Of a stretch of 61,825 nt of DNA, positions 1 to 9,099 are shown one piece after another. A program made the position numbers and the translations under genes. The notes beneath the pieces were generated by a model that had not been told where the DNA came from, searched no databases, and saw nothing but the letters and a program-made list of their open reading frames with translations. Origin of the DNA: JADHUC01 sp964617665 (GTDB taxonomy: Bacteria; Planctomycetota; Planctomycetia; Pirellulales; Pirellulaceae); assembly GCA_964617665.1 (NCBI GenBank), contig CAZUAH010000016.1, forward strand, positions 1-61,825, in the 5' to 3' direction. Numbering within the stretch: position 1 is the stretch's first letter; every line of letters begins with the position of its first letter.

Positions 1-68
1 TGTGGACGATCCATCCCACTGCTCGCCATCGCCTCCGGCTTCGGGTTAAACGAGCATTCTCTCACAAC

Positions 69-1556
69 CTACCTAACGCGGCATTGCTCGGGATTTTGGT
101 TCTCAAGCTCCGGCCCCGCGACCAATGTCCGCTGGGTACACAGGCTAACGACATAAGTTGCCGCCAAGGAAAACAGAAACGCTGGGACCAGATTATAGAG
201 TTGTGCGTGCAGGTCTGGAAACTGCCTCCAGATCACGGCCGTCAAGATCCCAACGACCATCCCTGCGAATACACCCCACCCCGTGTTTCGCTTCCACAGC
301 AGCGACATGATCAAGGCCGGCCCGAATCCTGCCCCAAGTCCCGCCCAGCCGTAGTCGACAACGAAACTGAAGACAGACCGAACCTTGGCTAACGCGATCG
401 CGGTCGCAATCGCGCCAACGAGAATCACGGCTGCACGATCCACAAATATCTTGCGTGCGATGGAAAGGGGCTTGCCAAAGACTCCAACGGGGACATCGTG
501 GCTGATGGCGGACGCCGAAACGAGCAGTTGGGAATCGGCCGTGGAGCAGATGGCGGCCAGGATAGCCGCGATCAACACTCCGCCAACCACGCCCGACATC
601 ACGTCGCCATCGGTCGCGATGGTTGGCAGTGCTCTTTCTGGATCCTGCAATTCGCCGTAGTACGCTCGGGCGGCCATTCCCAGGAAAACGGCACCGGTGA
701 ACAGGACGAGCACCCAGCAGGACGAAATGACGCCGCCGCGCCGGATTGCTGCGCGATCTTTGACGGCCATCAGACGAACCAGCATGTGAGGTTGACCAGG
801 ATTTCCCAGTGGTATGCCTAGCCACAAGGCGAGAAATCCGACCAAAGCGAAACCCGCTTTGCCTGCCAGAGGATCGGTCAGACTGCCGTCTGGTTCCATG
901 ACGCTCAGCCGATTCCAAAATTCACTCGGTCCACCCAACTTGGCAATCAGTACGGCGGGAACCAGCGTTACGGCCGAGATCATGAAGATGGACTGCACCG
1001 CGTCGGTCCATGCGATTGCACGGAATCCGCCGGTGACGGTGTAGGCTAGGATAATCGTCGTCCCGAGCAAAACGCCGGCGCTATAGTCACAGTCAAACGT
1101 CTGCTGGAACGTCTTGCCCGCTGCGTTCAATTGTGCCGCCACGTAAGCCGTGAGCATGCTTAGGATGATCAAAACGCCTGCCAACCGGATCAGCGTTGCA
1201 GGCAAGGCGCGATGGGGTGCGGCGAGTACGTCCGGTATCGTCAGCGCGTTCGATTCACGGGAGACCTCATGCAACCTGGGCGCAAGAACAAACCAGTTGA
1301 AGATGAAAGCCGCGACAGTTCCCGGAACGATCCACAGGGCGCTGACGCCGGTTTTGAAGGCGATTCCCACCAGGCCGAGCGTGACCCAGCCGCTTTCGGC
1401 CGATGCGGCCGCCGACAAGCCGGCAACCCACGCTCCCAACCCTCGGCTAGCCAGCAAGAAGTCAGCTTCTGATCGCCGAGAGTACCGCACGCTCCAAATC
1501 CCGAGCAATGCGATACCGAACGTATAGACCAAAAAACTGACGGCAATGACGTTCAT
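69..1556 (-). CDS. Sodium:solute symporter family protein (SSS, PutP-like)
   Basis: A 495-residue polytopic membrane protein that probably couples inward sodium movement to uptake of a solute such as proline, pantothenate or another organic molecule. About 13 hydrophobic segments run through the whole length. The stretch around residues 30-60 (SRGLGAWVAGLSAAASAESGW) and the later ADSQLL segment fit the sodium:solute symporter family, as does the length. The start lies right after the first hydrophobic helix should begin, so the frame looks complete. It is the last gene of a minus-strand run; the 68 bases beyond its stop hold no recognisable gene. Substrate cannot be told from the sequence. 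Confidence 0.88.
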   Translation of the reverse strand: MNVIAVSFLVYTFGIALLGIWSVRYSRRSEADFLLASRGLGAWVAGLSAAASAESGWVTLGLVGIAFKTGVSALWIVPGTVAAFIFNWFVLAPRLHEVSRESNALTIPDVLAAPHRALPATLIRLAGVLIILSMLTAYVAAQLNAAGKTFQQTFDCDYSAGVLLGTTIILAYTVTGGFRAIAWTDAVQSIFMISAVTLVPAVLIAKLGGPSEFWNRLSVMEPDGSLTDPLAGKAGFALVGFLALWLGIPLGNPGQPHMLVRLMAVKDRAAIRRGGVISSCWVLVLFTGAVFLGMAARAYYGELQDPERALPTIATDGDVMSGVVGGVLIAAILAAICSTADSQLLVSASAISHDVPVGVFGKPLSIARKIFVDRAAVILVGAIATAIALAKVRSVFSFVVDYGWAGLGAGFGPALIMSLLWKRNTGWGVFAGMVVGILTAVIWRQFPDLHAQLYNLVPAFLFSLAATYVVSLCTQRTLVAGPELENQNPEQCRVR

Positions 1557-1687
1557 TAGTCGCGAAAGCCGAACGTCGGTTCGGCTGTTTCACGAGTTGA
1601 TCGTTCTGGTATAGATTTGCAGAGGCGAATGCCGCGTGCCAAGACAGCCTAGTAGGTTCCCATCGATTCGCGAGATCGTCTGAGCGA

Positions 1688-1864
1688 TTACGCCTCGTCG
1701 GCGATTTCGGCGGTTTCGGCGGTCGGGTCTTCAGCCGCGTCCTCTTCGACGTCGGTATTGGCTTGTTCCTTCCTCAGGCGGCGACGCTCCCGCTTCTCTT
1801 CGGCCTTCCGCTTCTTCTTCATTTCCCGCTGACGCTTCGCGAACGTGTTCTGGTCTCTGGCCAT
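1688..1864 (-). CDS. Small basic/acidic charged protein, 58 residues
   Basis: A short frame read directly from the sequence. It begins MARDQNTFAKRQREMKKK, continues through a Lys/Arg/Glu-rich helix and ends in an acidic Ala/Asp/Glu tail (residues about 38-58). An AAGGAG site lies five bases before the ATG, which supports translation in this frame rather than in the overlapping one. Similar short proteins starting with a QNTFAKRQRE-like motif are, as far as I recall, common in planctomycetes and have no assigned role. The charge pattern suggests a helical protein that binds nucleic acid or ribosomes, but this is inference. It lies downstream of the RRM protein gene on the same strand. Confidence 0.72.
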   Translation of the reverse strand: MARDQNTFAKRQREMKKKRKAEEKRERRRLRKEQANTDVEEDAAEDPTAETAEIADEA

Positions 1865-1963
1865 CCTTGCTCCTTGGTAGTTGGTTTATTGAAGGCCGAG
1901 CACGCACACACATTATGCGCAAACGTCAAGCACCGAACTTGACACCGTGGCATGCTTGGGTAT

Positions 1964-2021
1964 GCCCGGTCAGCAACAGACGAATCTGACCGGGCGAGTT
2001 TTGCGGGGCGTGCCCGCCCCG
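1964..2021 (-). terminator. Two adjacent inverted repeats after the RRM gene, probable terminator region
   Basis: A perfect 10-bp stem (GCCCGGTCAG at 1964-1973 with CTGACCGGGC at 1986-1995, 12-nt loop) lies next to a 7-bp stem with a four-base loop (2004-2010 with 2015-2021). Both sit between the stop of the RRM gene and the start of the 58-residue protein gene. No long T-run follows on the minus strand, so intrinsic termination is only probable; RNA 3'-end protection is the alternative. Confidence 0.5.
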
Positions 2022-2033
2022 GGCGACTAGCGA

Positions 2034-2372
2034 CTAGTAGCGTCCGCCTCGACGGCCACCGCCACCACCACCGTAGCCACCGCCACCGCCTCCGCCGTAG
2101 CCACCGCCACCTCGGCGCGGCTCGCGAGGCTTGGCCTCGTTCACTTTGATGGACCGGCCTTCGTGCTCGGTTCCATCGAGAGCCTCGATGGCCGAAGCCG
2201 CGTCGGCGTCGTCATCCATCTCCACGAAACCAAAACCCTTGCTGCGGCCGCTGTCACGGTCTTGGATCACCTGGGCGCTTGCGACGCTGCCAAACTGGGA
2301 AAACAACGTTTCCAAGTCGGAGCTGCTGACATTGTAGCTCAGGTTTCCGCAATACAACTTCTTTCCCACCAT
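2034..2372 (-). CDS. Single-RRM glycine-rich RNA-binding protein
   Basis: A 112-residue protein: one RNA recognition motif followed by a Gly/Arg/Tyr tail. RNP2 (KLYCGNL, residues 4-10) and RNP1 (KGFGFVEM) are both visible, so RNA binding is well supported; the C-terminal GGYGGGG repeats resemble those of cyanobacterial Rbp proteins, which are often cold-induced. I chose the internal ATG at 2372 because an AGGAG site sits about eight bases upstream and the RRM starts immediately after it. The frame stays open further upstream (to 2534), but that part encodes nothing RRM-like. The roughly 230-base non-coding stretch upstream may be a regulatory leader. Confidence 0.9.
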   Translation of the reverse strand: MVGKKLYCGNLSYNVSSSDLETLFSQFGSVASAQVIQDRDSGRSKGFGFVEMDDDADAASAIEALDGTEHEGRSIKVNEAKPREPRRGGGGYGGGGGGGYGGGGGGRRGGRY

Positions 2373-2535
2373 CGAACTCCTGTGTGAGGTAACAATGACC
2401 CGTTTTTTAGTCTCTGGGTCGACGAGACCAGGGCCCACATAACGGCCCAACTGGTCGGACAGGCGAAAGAGAGGATCGTGGGAGACTGCAAAATAGACTG
2501 ACCCCGCGTACTCGTTCGACGAACCTACCACCAAA

Positions 2536-2541
2536 AGTATA
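2536..2541 (-). promoter_or_regulatory. Candidate -10 element for the RRM gene
   Basis: On the minus strand the hexamer TATACT lies about 165 bases upstream of the RRM start codon within an AT-rich patch (TATATATG and ACATATG nearby). No convincing -35 is visible. If used, it would give a leader of roughly 155 nt, comparable to long leaders of cold-shock type RNA-binding genes. Speculative. Confidence 0.25.
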
Positions 2542-2600
2542 GTGATTCACATATGGGTTGTATATATGGCTTCCGTCCTTTGACGTCCCGCAAAGCTCTG

Positions 2601-3404
2601 TTATGCGCACTTTTTGGCCGACGACGGCGTGCGAGGAAGCACCAAATCGCTGGAAAATGGTGGCAGAGTCTCCGCCATCCGAGACGGCAACGGGGCGGGC
2701 TGGCAGCAATATGGAATCTGGCCCTGTCTGCGGTCGCCCGAATCCGCCCACTCCTCCGCCTCGTCAGTCAGACGATTCAGCACACGCTCGACCCGCTGTT
2801 GGTGGTGGCCGATGTCTTCGCGGTTCAGGTCCGGAGGGATCTGGATGCGTGGTCCCACGACAATACGTACCCGCGAGTAGGGGCGCGGAACGGCGAATCG
2901 GTCCCATGTGGGCAATCGCCACGGTTTATGGTAGCCAATACCGAATGGGATCAACGGTACGTCCAGCTTGGATGACAGGTAGACGCATCCCGCCGCGACA
3001 TGCCGCCTCGGTCCCCGGGGGCCGTCGGGCGTTATGCCTAGATTCATCGTGCGACTTGTGCGAAACAGTTCGCGCAAAGCCGTCCCACCGCCACGTTTCG
3101 TCGAACCGCGAACGGAACGAAACCCCATCAACCGGGCCGATTGCGTAAGCCACTCGGCATCGCGGTGGCGACTGACCAACATCGCCACATTGCAGTGGGG
3201 ACGCAGGTAAACGGGACACGGTATGTACTCGTGCCAAAAGATGAAGACGACTGGGCCTCGGAAACCACGGGTCGCCGGATCAACGGATCGGTCGTAGAAA
3301 AACGCCTGATAGTCCAGTGTGCCCATCCACCCGCGAACCGCCGCGTAGACAGCCAGACCACCTAGCTTTGCTTTCAATTCTCTGAAGCGGGCCATCATTC
3401 GCAT
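2601..3404 (-). CDS. DUF374 lysophospholipid acyltransferase-like protein
   Basis: A 267-residue protein of the DUF374 / lysophospholipid acyltransferase type, thought to acylate lipid A precursors or related lipids at the inner membrane. The FWHEY segment near residue 57 fits the His-containing first acyltransferase motif, and TPDGPRGPRR near residue 126 is the family signature. The ATG at 3404 follows an AAGG site. It starts 25 bases after the dapF stop, so the two are probably cotranscribed. The C-terminal 50 residues (rich in Pro and Ser) lie beyond the usual domain end. Acceptor lipid is not determinable here. Confidence 0.82.
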   Translation of the reverse strand: MRMMARFRELKAKLGGLAVYAAVRGWMGTLDYQAFFYDRSVDPATRGFRGPVVFIFWHEYIPCPVYLRPHCNVAMLVSRHRDAEWLTQSARLMGFRSVRGSTKRGGGTALRELFRTSRTMNLGITPDGPRGPRRHVAAGCVYLSSKLDVPLIPFGIGYHKPWRLPTWDRFAVPRPYSRVRIVVGPRIQIPPDLNREDIGHHQQRVERVLNRLTDEAEEWADSGDRRQGQIPYCCQPAPLPSRMAETLPPFSSDLVLPRTPSSAKKCA

Positions 3405-3429
3405 CCGTGCCTTCTGGTTTGTTCTAGTT

Positions 3430-4278
3430 CTACCCCGTTTTCGCCTCTGACCACTCGCCGCTGAAGACTTCCTCGGCGGGGCCTGTCATGAAGACGTGAT
3501 TGTCTTGTTCGTTCCAGTACAGTTCCAAATCACCTCCGCGGAGATGATTGAGGATTCTTCGCTCAGTACGTCCCGACAAAACGCCTGCCACGCATACGGC
3601 GCTTGCGCCTGTGCCGCAGGCCCACGTTTCGCCCGAGCCCCGTTCCCAGGTGCGCTGACGGACTTCACCAGGGCCAAGGACCTCGATGAATTCGACGTTC
3701 ACCCGTGCCGGAAAGCGTGGATCTACTTCGATCTTGGGACCCAATCCAAGGACAAGATCATCTGTGGCGTGGTCAACAAACACAACACAGTGTGGATTGC
3801 CCATCGAGACGCAGGTCGCCTTCAAGCAGTGTTCGCCGATTTGCAGTTCGACATCCACGACCGGGCTACCAGGTAGGGTCGTTGGGATACTGGCGGCCTC
3901 CAGGATGGGTTCGCCCATGTCCACTTTGACTTGTTGGACCAACCCGTCGACTATCTGCAGATCCAACGATAGCACGCCAGCCCCAGTTTCGATCTGCAAT
4001 TGGTCCTTCGTGCAGATGCCGTGATCGCAGAGAAACTTGGCGACACAGCGAATGCCATTGCCGCACATCTCCGCCTCGCTGCCATCGGCATTAAACATAT
4101 GCATGTGAGCGTCCGCCACGTCCGATGGGCGAATCAGAATCAGGCCGTCACCGCCGACGCCGAAGCGACGATCCGAGATTTTCTGTGCCAGCTCGGGCAA
4201 GTCAGCAGGTACGGGCTCGTCGAAACAGTTCACGTAGATGTAATCGTTTCCAGCCCCGTGCATCTTGGTGAAACGCAT
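3430..4278 (-). CDS. dapF: Diaminopimelate epimerase
   Basis: Interconverts LL- and meso-diaminopimelate in the lysine and peptidoglycan pathway; cytoplasmic. The 282-residue length is normal. Both catalytic cysteines are present: Cys72 in EMCGNGIRC and Cys221 in TWACGTGAS. The N-terminal MHGAGNDY motif is also typical. It starts a short unit with the downstream acyltransferase gene and lies 130 bases after the AsmA-like gene. The presence of an intact dapF argues for a diaminopimelate-based cell wall, consistent with the modern view that planctomycetes make peptidoglycan. Confidence 0.97.
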   Translation of the reverse strand: MRFTKMHGAGNDYIYVNCFDEPVPADLPELAQKISDRRFGVGGDGLILIRPSDVADAHMHMFNADGSEAEMCGNGIRCVAKFLCDHGICTKDQLQIETGAGVLSLDLQIVDGLVQQVKVDMGEPILEAASIPTTLPGSPVVDVELQIGEHCLKATCVSMGNPHCVVFVDHATDDLVLGLGPKIEVDPRFPARVNVEFIEVLGPGEVRQRTWERGSGETWACGTGASAVCVAGVLSGRTERRILNHLRGGDLELYWNEQDNHVFMTGPAEEVFSGEWSEAKTG

Positions 4279-4408
4279 GTCTTGGCCTTGGTCTTGGTTC
4301 GCGGCTGTCAGATTCCAGGTGTCAGTCTACAGATTTCGGGGCTTCAGTGTCAGGAGTCTTTCCTTTGGCTCTCTTCGCGAGATCGGACGCGAGAACCTAC
4401 CGTGTTTC

Positions 4409-7400
4409 CTATCGGAATACGTTCAGCCCATCAGCAATTCTGCGGAGCGGCTGGAAGGTCGGAAGGCCCAGTTCTCGGCGTTCCTCTCGTCGTTTCGCCA
4501 CCTCGGGGAACAGTTCCTGCAACGCATCCTTGATCGCCGGCAGTGGCAATTGGATCGGTTCAGGTCGATCCAACGTCCCGGTGACGCGGATCACAAGAAT
4601 CTGCGAACTGGCCTGCTGCACCAGGTATCGCAGGAGTTGCCAGTCAAATTCTCGTTGACCTACCAGTGTGTAGAACTTGAGGTCGATCCGACGGTCCAGG
4701 TTCATTTCGCCATAGCCTTTCAGGCTGACAGCGTCGCCATGGAAGTTGATCTTGTCCAGGTAGACTTGTTCACCCTCGATGCGAAAATCAACTTCGCTGC
4801 TGGTGAATGCCGTCCTGTCCGGTGGACGGAAGTCCAAGAACTTGAGCAAAGCCAACATCACGGGAACTTTGTAGATATCGGCATCATACAGTCGGACCAG
4901 CCCGTCGCCGCGCCACGAATCCCTGCCGTAGCCGTTGCCCTCCAAATTGATCAGCGCGTTTACCTTCCCCTTAACATTGCGGTTTTTCAGGGCCATCTCT
5001 TGGGCTAGTAGGGCCAAATCGACCTCGTTCAGCCTTGCCTGTATCACGTACGGGGTCTCGTTATCCAATTGAACGACGGCGTCAACCGAGAGGTCGCCAC
5101 CAAAGACTTTTCCTGTCACTTGGCGAGGCGCTCCATCTATGCGCCCGCGCTCGGATTCAGATCCCAGAACGACGTGTGTCGGAGTAATCAACAGTGGTCC
5201 GCTGACATTCGTCAGTTGCATGTCCTTGTAGAACATCGAATCTAGTTTCAATTCACCGCGGCTGTAGAAGCCCTGTGGGCCGCTGCTGCCGTACAACTGC
5301 ACGTCGCCGTGAAGATGGTCCAACTGCAGCCCGCAGTGCATGCTGCCGTTTTCGATATCGAACTTAACATTCCAGTTTGCCGTGGTCTGTTGCCTTGCTC
5401 CCGCGTGCCCGGCGAACGTTAGCCAACTGTCCGTCTCCTCGTCCGGCATGTTGATGTTGCCGCGCAGGTTCAGTTTTGCGGCAGCACGGCCCAGCTCTTT
5501 GGGCAATGCGTCAAGCAATTCGCGATCGAAATGAACACGGTCCGCCACGACGTCCGTCAAGCTTACTTGCCAGCGACCGTCTTTGGTGAAGTTGCACTGA
5601 CCGTTGAGGGTAATCTCCGTCTCGTCGTGCTTGGCCGACATCTTCTCAAGCGTCACAAGTCCATCCACATAGTTGGCCACGCCTGCCACATCGTCCAAGC
5701 GGTAGGGGAACCATTTTGGATGGATAGTGATACTGCGGCCTTCGCCCTTCTGCCGTTGTTCCCATTGTTGTGCCCTCACTTTCAACGACAAATGATTCGC
5801 AGGCATCACATGTCGCAGATTGACCATCAAGTGATCGAGGGAGCCGCGAGGGCGGAGGTCGTTCCACAGTTGCGCGGTGTTCGGATTCAGCGAGTCCCTC
5901 AGTTCGTCTTCCAACTGCACGTCGATTCCCACGAAATCCAATGCCAAGAGGCTCTCGCCAGCGGGCGTCCGTTTCAGCGAGCCATTGCATTCGATATAGC
6001 CGCTGTCGTTGTAGCCCGAAATATTCTGAAAGAACCATCCGTCGTCGTTCCAGCGTACTGTTCCGCGAATCATGCCCAGTGGATAAGGAAACTTCTCATA
6101 CTGCACGGAACAATTGTGCAGCCCGATTCTCACGTCCTTGTGCGTCCCAGCCTTGCCAGGGCCGTCAAATGTGAAGGTGCCGACTACGCTAATCGTGCCG
6201 CCCGGATGGAACGAACGGATCAGCCGTTGTGTCGAGGGAGGTTCGACAATTGCTGATAGAAGCTTGTTGTCCAACGGGATTGGCTGCTCGCACATCACTG
6301 TCACTGATCCCGTGGGATGCTTGACAGGATGAGCAACGGCCCCGTGGATGACCACGACTTGCCCGCCAGCTATCGCCTTGATATCGAGCTTGAGCACGTC
6401 GTCTTTCAGCGAGACAGTCCCGCGCCCTCGATCGATGCGATAGGGGAACTTTTTGTACGTGAACGAAACGTCGTGACAGACCATGTGTAGGTCCGGCGTC
6501 CACTGACGACCGTCGAATACCAGACTGACGTCCGCGTCGACGACACCGATGGGATAGTACTTGAGCCAAGTTCTTCGAAGTGGGAACGGGTCATCCGGCA
6601 GGAAATCAATAAACCGCTTGTCCAGGGTCAGTTTCGTGGCTCTGGCTCGTAAAGCTTTTGGACTGTCTTTCGCGAAGCCATTCTGCTGGAACGTCAGCTC
6701 CAACGAGGTGTCTCCGTTCCTGGCAGAAAACCTCTCGATGATCAGATGCTGGTTGTCGCAAAGGAACTCGGCTTTCGCGTCGTACAAACGGACCGGCAGC
6801 CGTGGGTCTGCGATTTGCCCGTCGGTCAATGTCCCTGAGACCCTGAAATCGATCGGGGCCTCTTTGGCCGCCTTCTTCGCGACACGGACTTCCACCTTCA
6901 TCTGGCCGCTTATCGATGCAGCGGACGCAACCTTCTGTCGCCACGTGGCGGGTAGGTCCGCGTGAAGCTTTGGTGAAAGCTGCAGGCCCTCCGCAGCGGC
7001 AACGGCTTCCCATGCACCTGTGTTTGGGTCGAAGTGGCCGTTCAGGTTCACCGTGTCGAAATGATCACCCTCGAAGGACCCACGGATTTGCACGGCAGGG
7101 CGGTGAACATCGGCCGTCATTTGGTGAGGGGGCGCCGTCGTGCGTTCTGGAGTGACCTCCACATCGATATTGCGCAAGCTGAACGCAGACGATTCGCCAC
7201 TGTCGGCAACGACGATTTCAATCTCGCCATCGGTGACGGTGGTAGGCGGTGAATTGTTGCCGAGTTTCGGTGGTGGCCAGAGTCTATCGAGATTCCATGT
7301 GCCGTCGGGCTGTTGTTTGGCCCACACCTTCAGACCACGAAGCACGATACGCTGGGCTTGCGGCTTTTCCCCCTTCAGCAGCCCTTCCAATCTGATCGGG

Positions 7401-7702
7401 CAAGCCGCGAAGATCTCGTCGACATACACCAGCGCCGAGCTACTGTCCTTCTCGGCGATAGTTACCCCGTGGATCTCGACTCCGCTTCCTTCGATCACCC
7501 TGGCGGAACTCACGGAAACATGAAGTCCGGCGTACTGTTCAGCGAGTCCGCATTGGATCGTCCGGCACACCTCGTCGTGCATACGGTTCTTGGCTACCAT
7601 CCAAGCGGCAAGAAGCGCCAAGACCACTAACGCGGCGCTCAGCAAAACGCCTCGCACAAACGAGTGACTTCGAGCGATAAATCCACGATTCCGTTCGTGC
7701 AT
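4409..7702 (-). CDS. Very large AsmA/YhdP-like envelope protein
   Basis: About 1,097 residues with one N-terminal membrane anchor (around residues 18-38 from this start) followed by a long beta-rich periplasmic body. The repeated patterns of alternating hydrophobic residues, and the C-terminal part (LVRLYDADIYKVPVMLALLK, then FRIEGEQVYLDKINFHGDAVSL), resemble the AsmA-like C-terminal domains of the AsmA/TamB/YhdP clan, whose members form bridges for phospholipid transport between membranes. The frame is open 30 bases further upstream, but ATG 7702 starts five bases after the stop of the upstream glycosyltransferase gene and is preferred. The function in lipid transport is inferred from the family. 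Confidence 0.75.
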   Translation of the reverse strand: MHERNRGFIARSHSFVRGVLLSAALVVLALLAAWMVAKNRMHDEVCRTIQCGLAEQYAGLHVSVSSARVIEGSGVEIHGVTIAEKDSSSALVYVDEIFAACPIRLEGLLKGEKPQAQRIVLRGLKVWAKQQPDGTWNLDRLWPPPKLGNNSPPTTVTDGEIEIVVADSGESSAFSLRNIDVEVTPERTTAPPHQMTADVHRPAVQIRGSFEGDHFDTVNLNGHFDPNTGAWEAVAAAEGLQLSPKLHADLPATWRQKVASAASISGQMKVEVRVAKKAAKEAPIDFRVSGTLTDGQIADPRLPVRLYDAKAEFLCDNQHLIIERFSARNGDTSLELTFQQNGFAKDSPKALRARATKLTLDKRFIDFLPDDPFPLRRTWLKYYPIGVVDADVSLVFDGRQWTPDLHMVCHDVSFTYKKFPYRIDRGRGTVSLKDDVLKLDIKAIAGGQVVVIHGAVAHPVKHPTGSVTVMCEQPIPLDNKLLSAIVEPPSTQRLIRSFHPGGTISVVGTFTFDGPGKAGTHKDVRIGLHNCSVQYEKFPYPLGMIRGTVRWNDDGWFFQNISGYNDSGYIECNGSLKRTPAGESLLALDFVGIDVQLEDELRDSLNPNTAQLWNDLRPRGSLDHLMVNLRHVMPANHLSLKVRAQQWEQRQKGEGRSITIHPKWFPYRLDDVAGVANYVDGLVTLEKMSAKHDETEITLNGQCNFTKDGRWQVSLTDVVADRVHFDRELLDALPKELGRAAAKLNLRGNINMPDEETDSWLTFAGHAGARQQTTANWNVKFDIENGSMHCGLQLDHLHGDVQLYGSSGPQGFYSRGELKLDSMFYKDMQLTNVSGPLLITPTHVVLGSESERGRIDGAPRQVTGKVFGGDLSVDAVVQLDNETPYVIQARLNEVDLALLAQEMALKNRNVKGKVNALINLEGNGYGRDSWRGDGLVRLYDADIYKVPVMLALLKFLDFRPPDRTAFTSSEVDFRIEGEQVYLDKINFHGDAVSLKGYGEMNLDRRIDLKFYTLVGQREFDWQLLRYLVQQASSQILVIRVTGTLDRPEPIQLPLPAIKDALQELFPEVAKRREERRELGLPTFQPLRRIADGLNVFR

Positions 7703-7707
7703 CAATA

Positions 7708-9051
7708 CTAAGTGGGCTCCGCCCGCTTCCAAATCGCATGCCCCACAAAACCAGCCGCAAGCACAATCAAGGGCAGCATCGCAGGCTGGCGGTATCTAAT
7801 CGATCCCACAAACACCATATGCAAACACGTGAAGTACGCCGCTGGCAGGAAACACAGCAGACAAGGCCAGTTCTTGCGACCGTACTCCCACACGCCACAC
7901 GTTCCAAGAATCAAAATTGGCAAGTATCCGACCGTCACGACAGCGCAAAGAAGGGGCTGACGCAATGACGGCTCGTTCGGCCAGATATTCCAGATTCTGA
8001 CGAACTTGACCGCGGCCAACTCAAGGACTCGCCCCGGATTCGATTTAGCCCACGTCAACGCCTCGTCTCGCATCCGCCCGTCGAGTCGCTGCTCGAAACT
8101 GGCTAGTTCCGCCGCGGAGTTACCGCGTTGGGCGTCCTCCTCGCGAAGTTGCTGGCGAAACCGATCCACAAATCGCATGTCGCTGGCGCCTGTTGCTTCG
8201 GGACTAAGGCCGTCGTACAGGCTCTCGCCTACCTGTAACGTGGTGGGTACAAAACCACCGGTCACTCGCCAGTTGCGAACCCACCAAGGCATCATGGTTG
8301 CCGTAAGGCCGGCCACCGTCCAAACGCCTACCCAAACGTGACGACGGAATTGGTGTTTGCCCAGCCATGGGACAAGCACGAATCCCACGACGATCGCAAA
8401 CGGCGTGAACAGCAGCCAACTTGGCCGCATCAGTGTCGCGATTCCGGCCAGAACGCCACCCATAACCCCAAACACCGCTTGTCGTCGTCCATTCGGCGCC
8501 TTCCAAGCCAGCACCCAGAGAACAAGGCAGAGCACCATGAATGGACAGAACGGTGCTTCGGAAAGAACGAAGGTGCTGTTGGATATTGCACCCGGGTATA
8601 GCGCTGCCGCCGCGCCCGCTAATAACGCAGCCTTTTCGTTGAATAGCAAATGTGCCAGCAGGATCACGGCCCCGACGGCCAACGTGCCCAACAAGGCATT
8701 CAGGGCTCGGGACCACATGATCGGAGGCTCGTCGCCCGCTGCGCAGAACAACCCAGCCAACAGCAACGGGTAGCCGGGCGTGCGGAAGACGCGGCGATCG
8801 GGGTTCGTCTGGTAAGGCTGACCCTCGGCAATGGTCTCCGCCAACATCCAGTAGCTTTCGCTGTCCGGAAAGCCAAATTTCGTGTCTTCCGGCAGCCGGT
8901 TCTGCCACCAGCATGCGGCGGCCAAGCGAAGGCCAAACGAGGCGAGCAGAATGGTAATGACGAGTGTCCGGTACACAGCGATTGGCTTTGCGGGTTCAGG
9001 GTCGCAATCTGCGCGCGCCGTGCGTGCAGATCTACCTCCGTTAAAGCGCAC
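7708..9051 (-). CDS. GT-C type glycosyltransferase (GT39/PMT_2-like)
   Basis: A 447-residue integral membrane protein with about ten hydrophobic segments. The acidic motif FPDSESY in the first outside loop (around residue 60) and the RTPGYPLLL segment fit the PMT_2 / dolichyl-phosphate-mannose-protein mannosyltransferase family, which moves sugars from lipid carriers to acceptors outside the cytoplasm. The start is a GTG; another GTG at about codon 27 (before the first transmembrane helix) is possible. It lies 48 bases after tilS and immediately before the AsmA-like gene, suggesting one transcript for these envelope genes. Donor and acceptor are unknown. Confidence 0.82.
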   Translation of the reverse strand: MRFNGGRSARTARADCDPEPAKPIAVYRTLVITILLASFGLRLAAACWWQNRLPEDTKFGFPDSESYWMLAETIAEGQPYQTNPDRRVFRTPGYPLLLAGLFCAAGDEPPIMWSRALNALLGTLAVGAVILLAHLLFNEKAALLAGAAAALYPGAISNSTFVLSEAPFCPFMVLCLVLWVLAWKAPNGRRQAVFGVMGGVLAGIATLMRPSWLLFTPFAIVVGFVLVPWLGKHQFRRHVWVGVWTVAGLTATMMPWWVRNWRVTGGFVPTTLQVGESLYDGLSPEATGASDMRFVDRFRQQLREEDAQRGNSAAELASFEQRLDGRMRDEALTWAKSNPGRVLELAAVKFVRIWNIWPNEPSLRQPLLCAVVTVGYLPILILGTCGVWEYGRKNWPCLLCFLPAAYFTCLHMVFVGSIRYRQPAMLPLIVLAAGFVGHAIWKRAEPT

Positions 9052-9099
9052 TTTGGGCGCAGGGAAGCGCGTGATCGTAGGACTATTTGACGTATCAGG

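Noticed and set aside
193..918. Long Arg/Ser-rich frames in alternative phases of the symporter gene and similar frames across the window
   Set aside because: Their compositions (Arg, Ser, Pro, His rich) and lack of motifs are those of shadow frames in GC-rich coding DNA; each overlaps a well-supported gene.
1731..1922. 63-codon frame overlapping the small charged protein
   Set aside because: The alternative frame has a ribosome site and a plausible composition; this one runs Arg/Glu without a site and starts inside the promoter area.
4265..5008. Plus-strand frame of about 250 codons opposite the AsmA-like gene
   Set aside because: It is antisense to a continuous 1,097-residue coding sequence with a coherent domain; no motifs or ribosome site.
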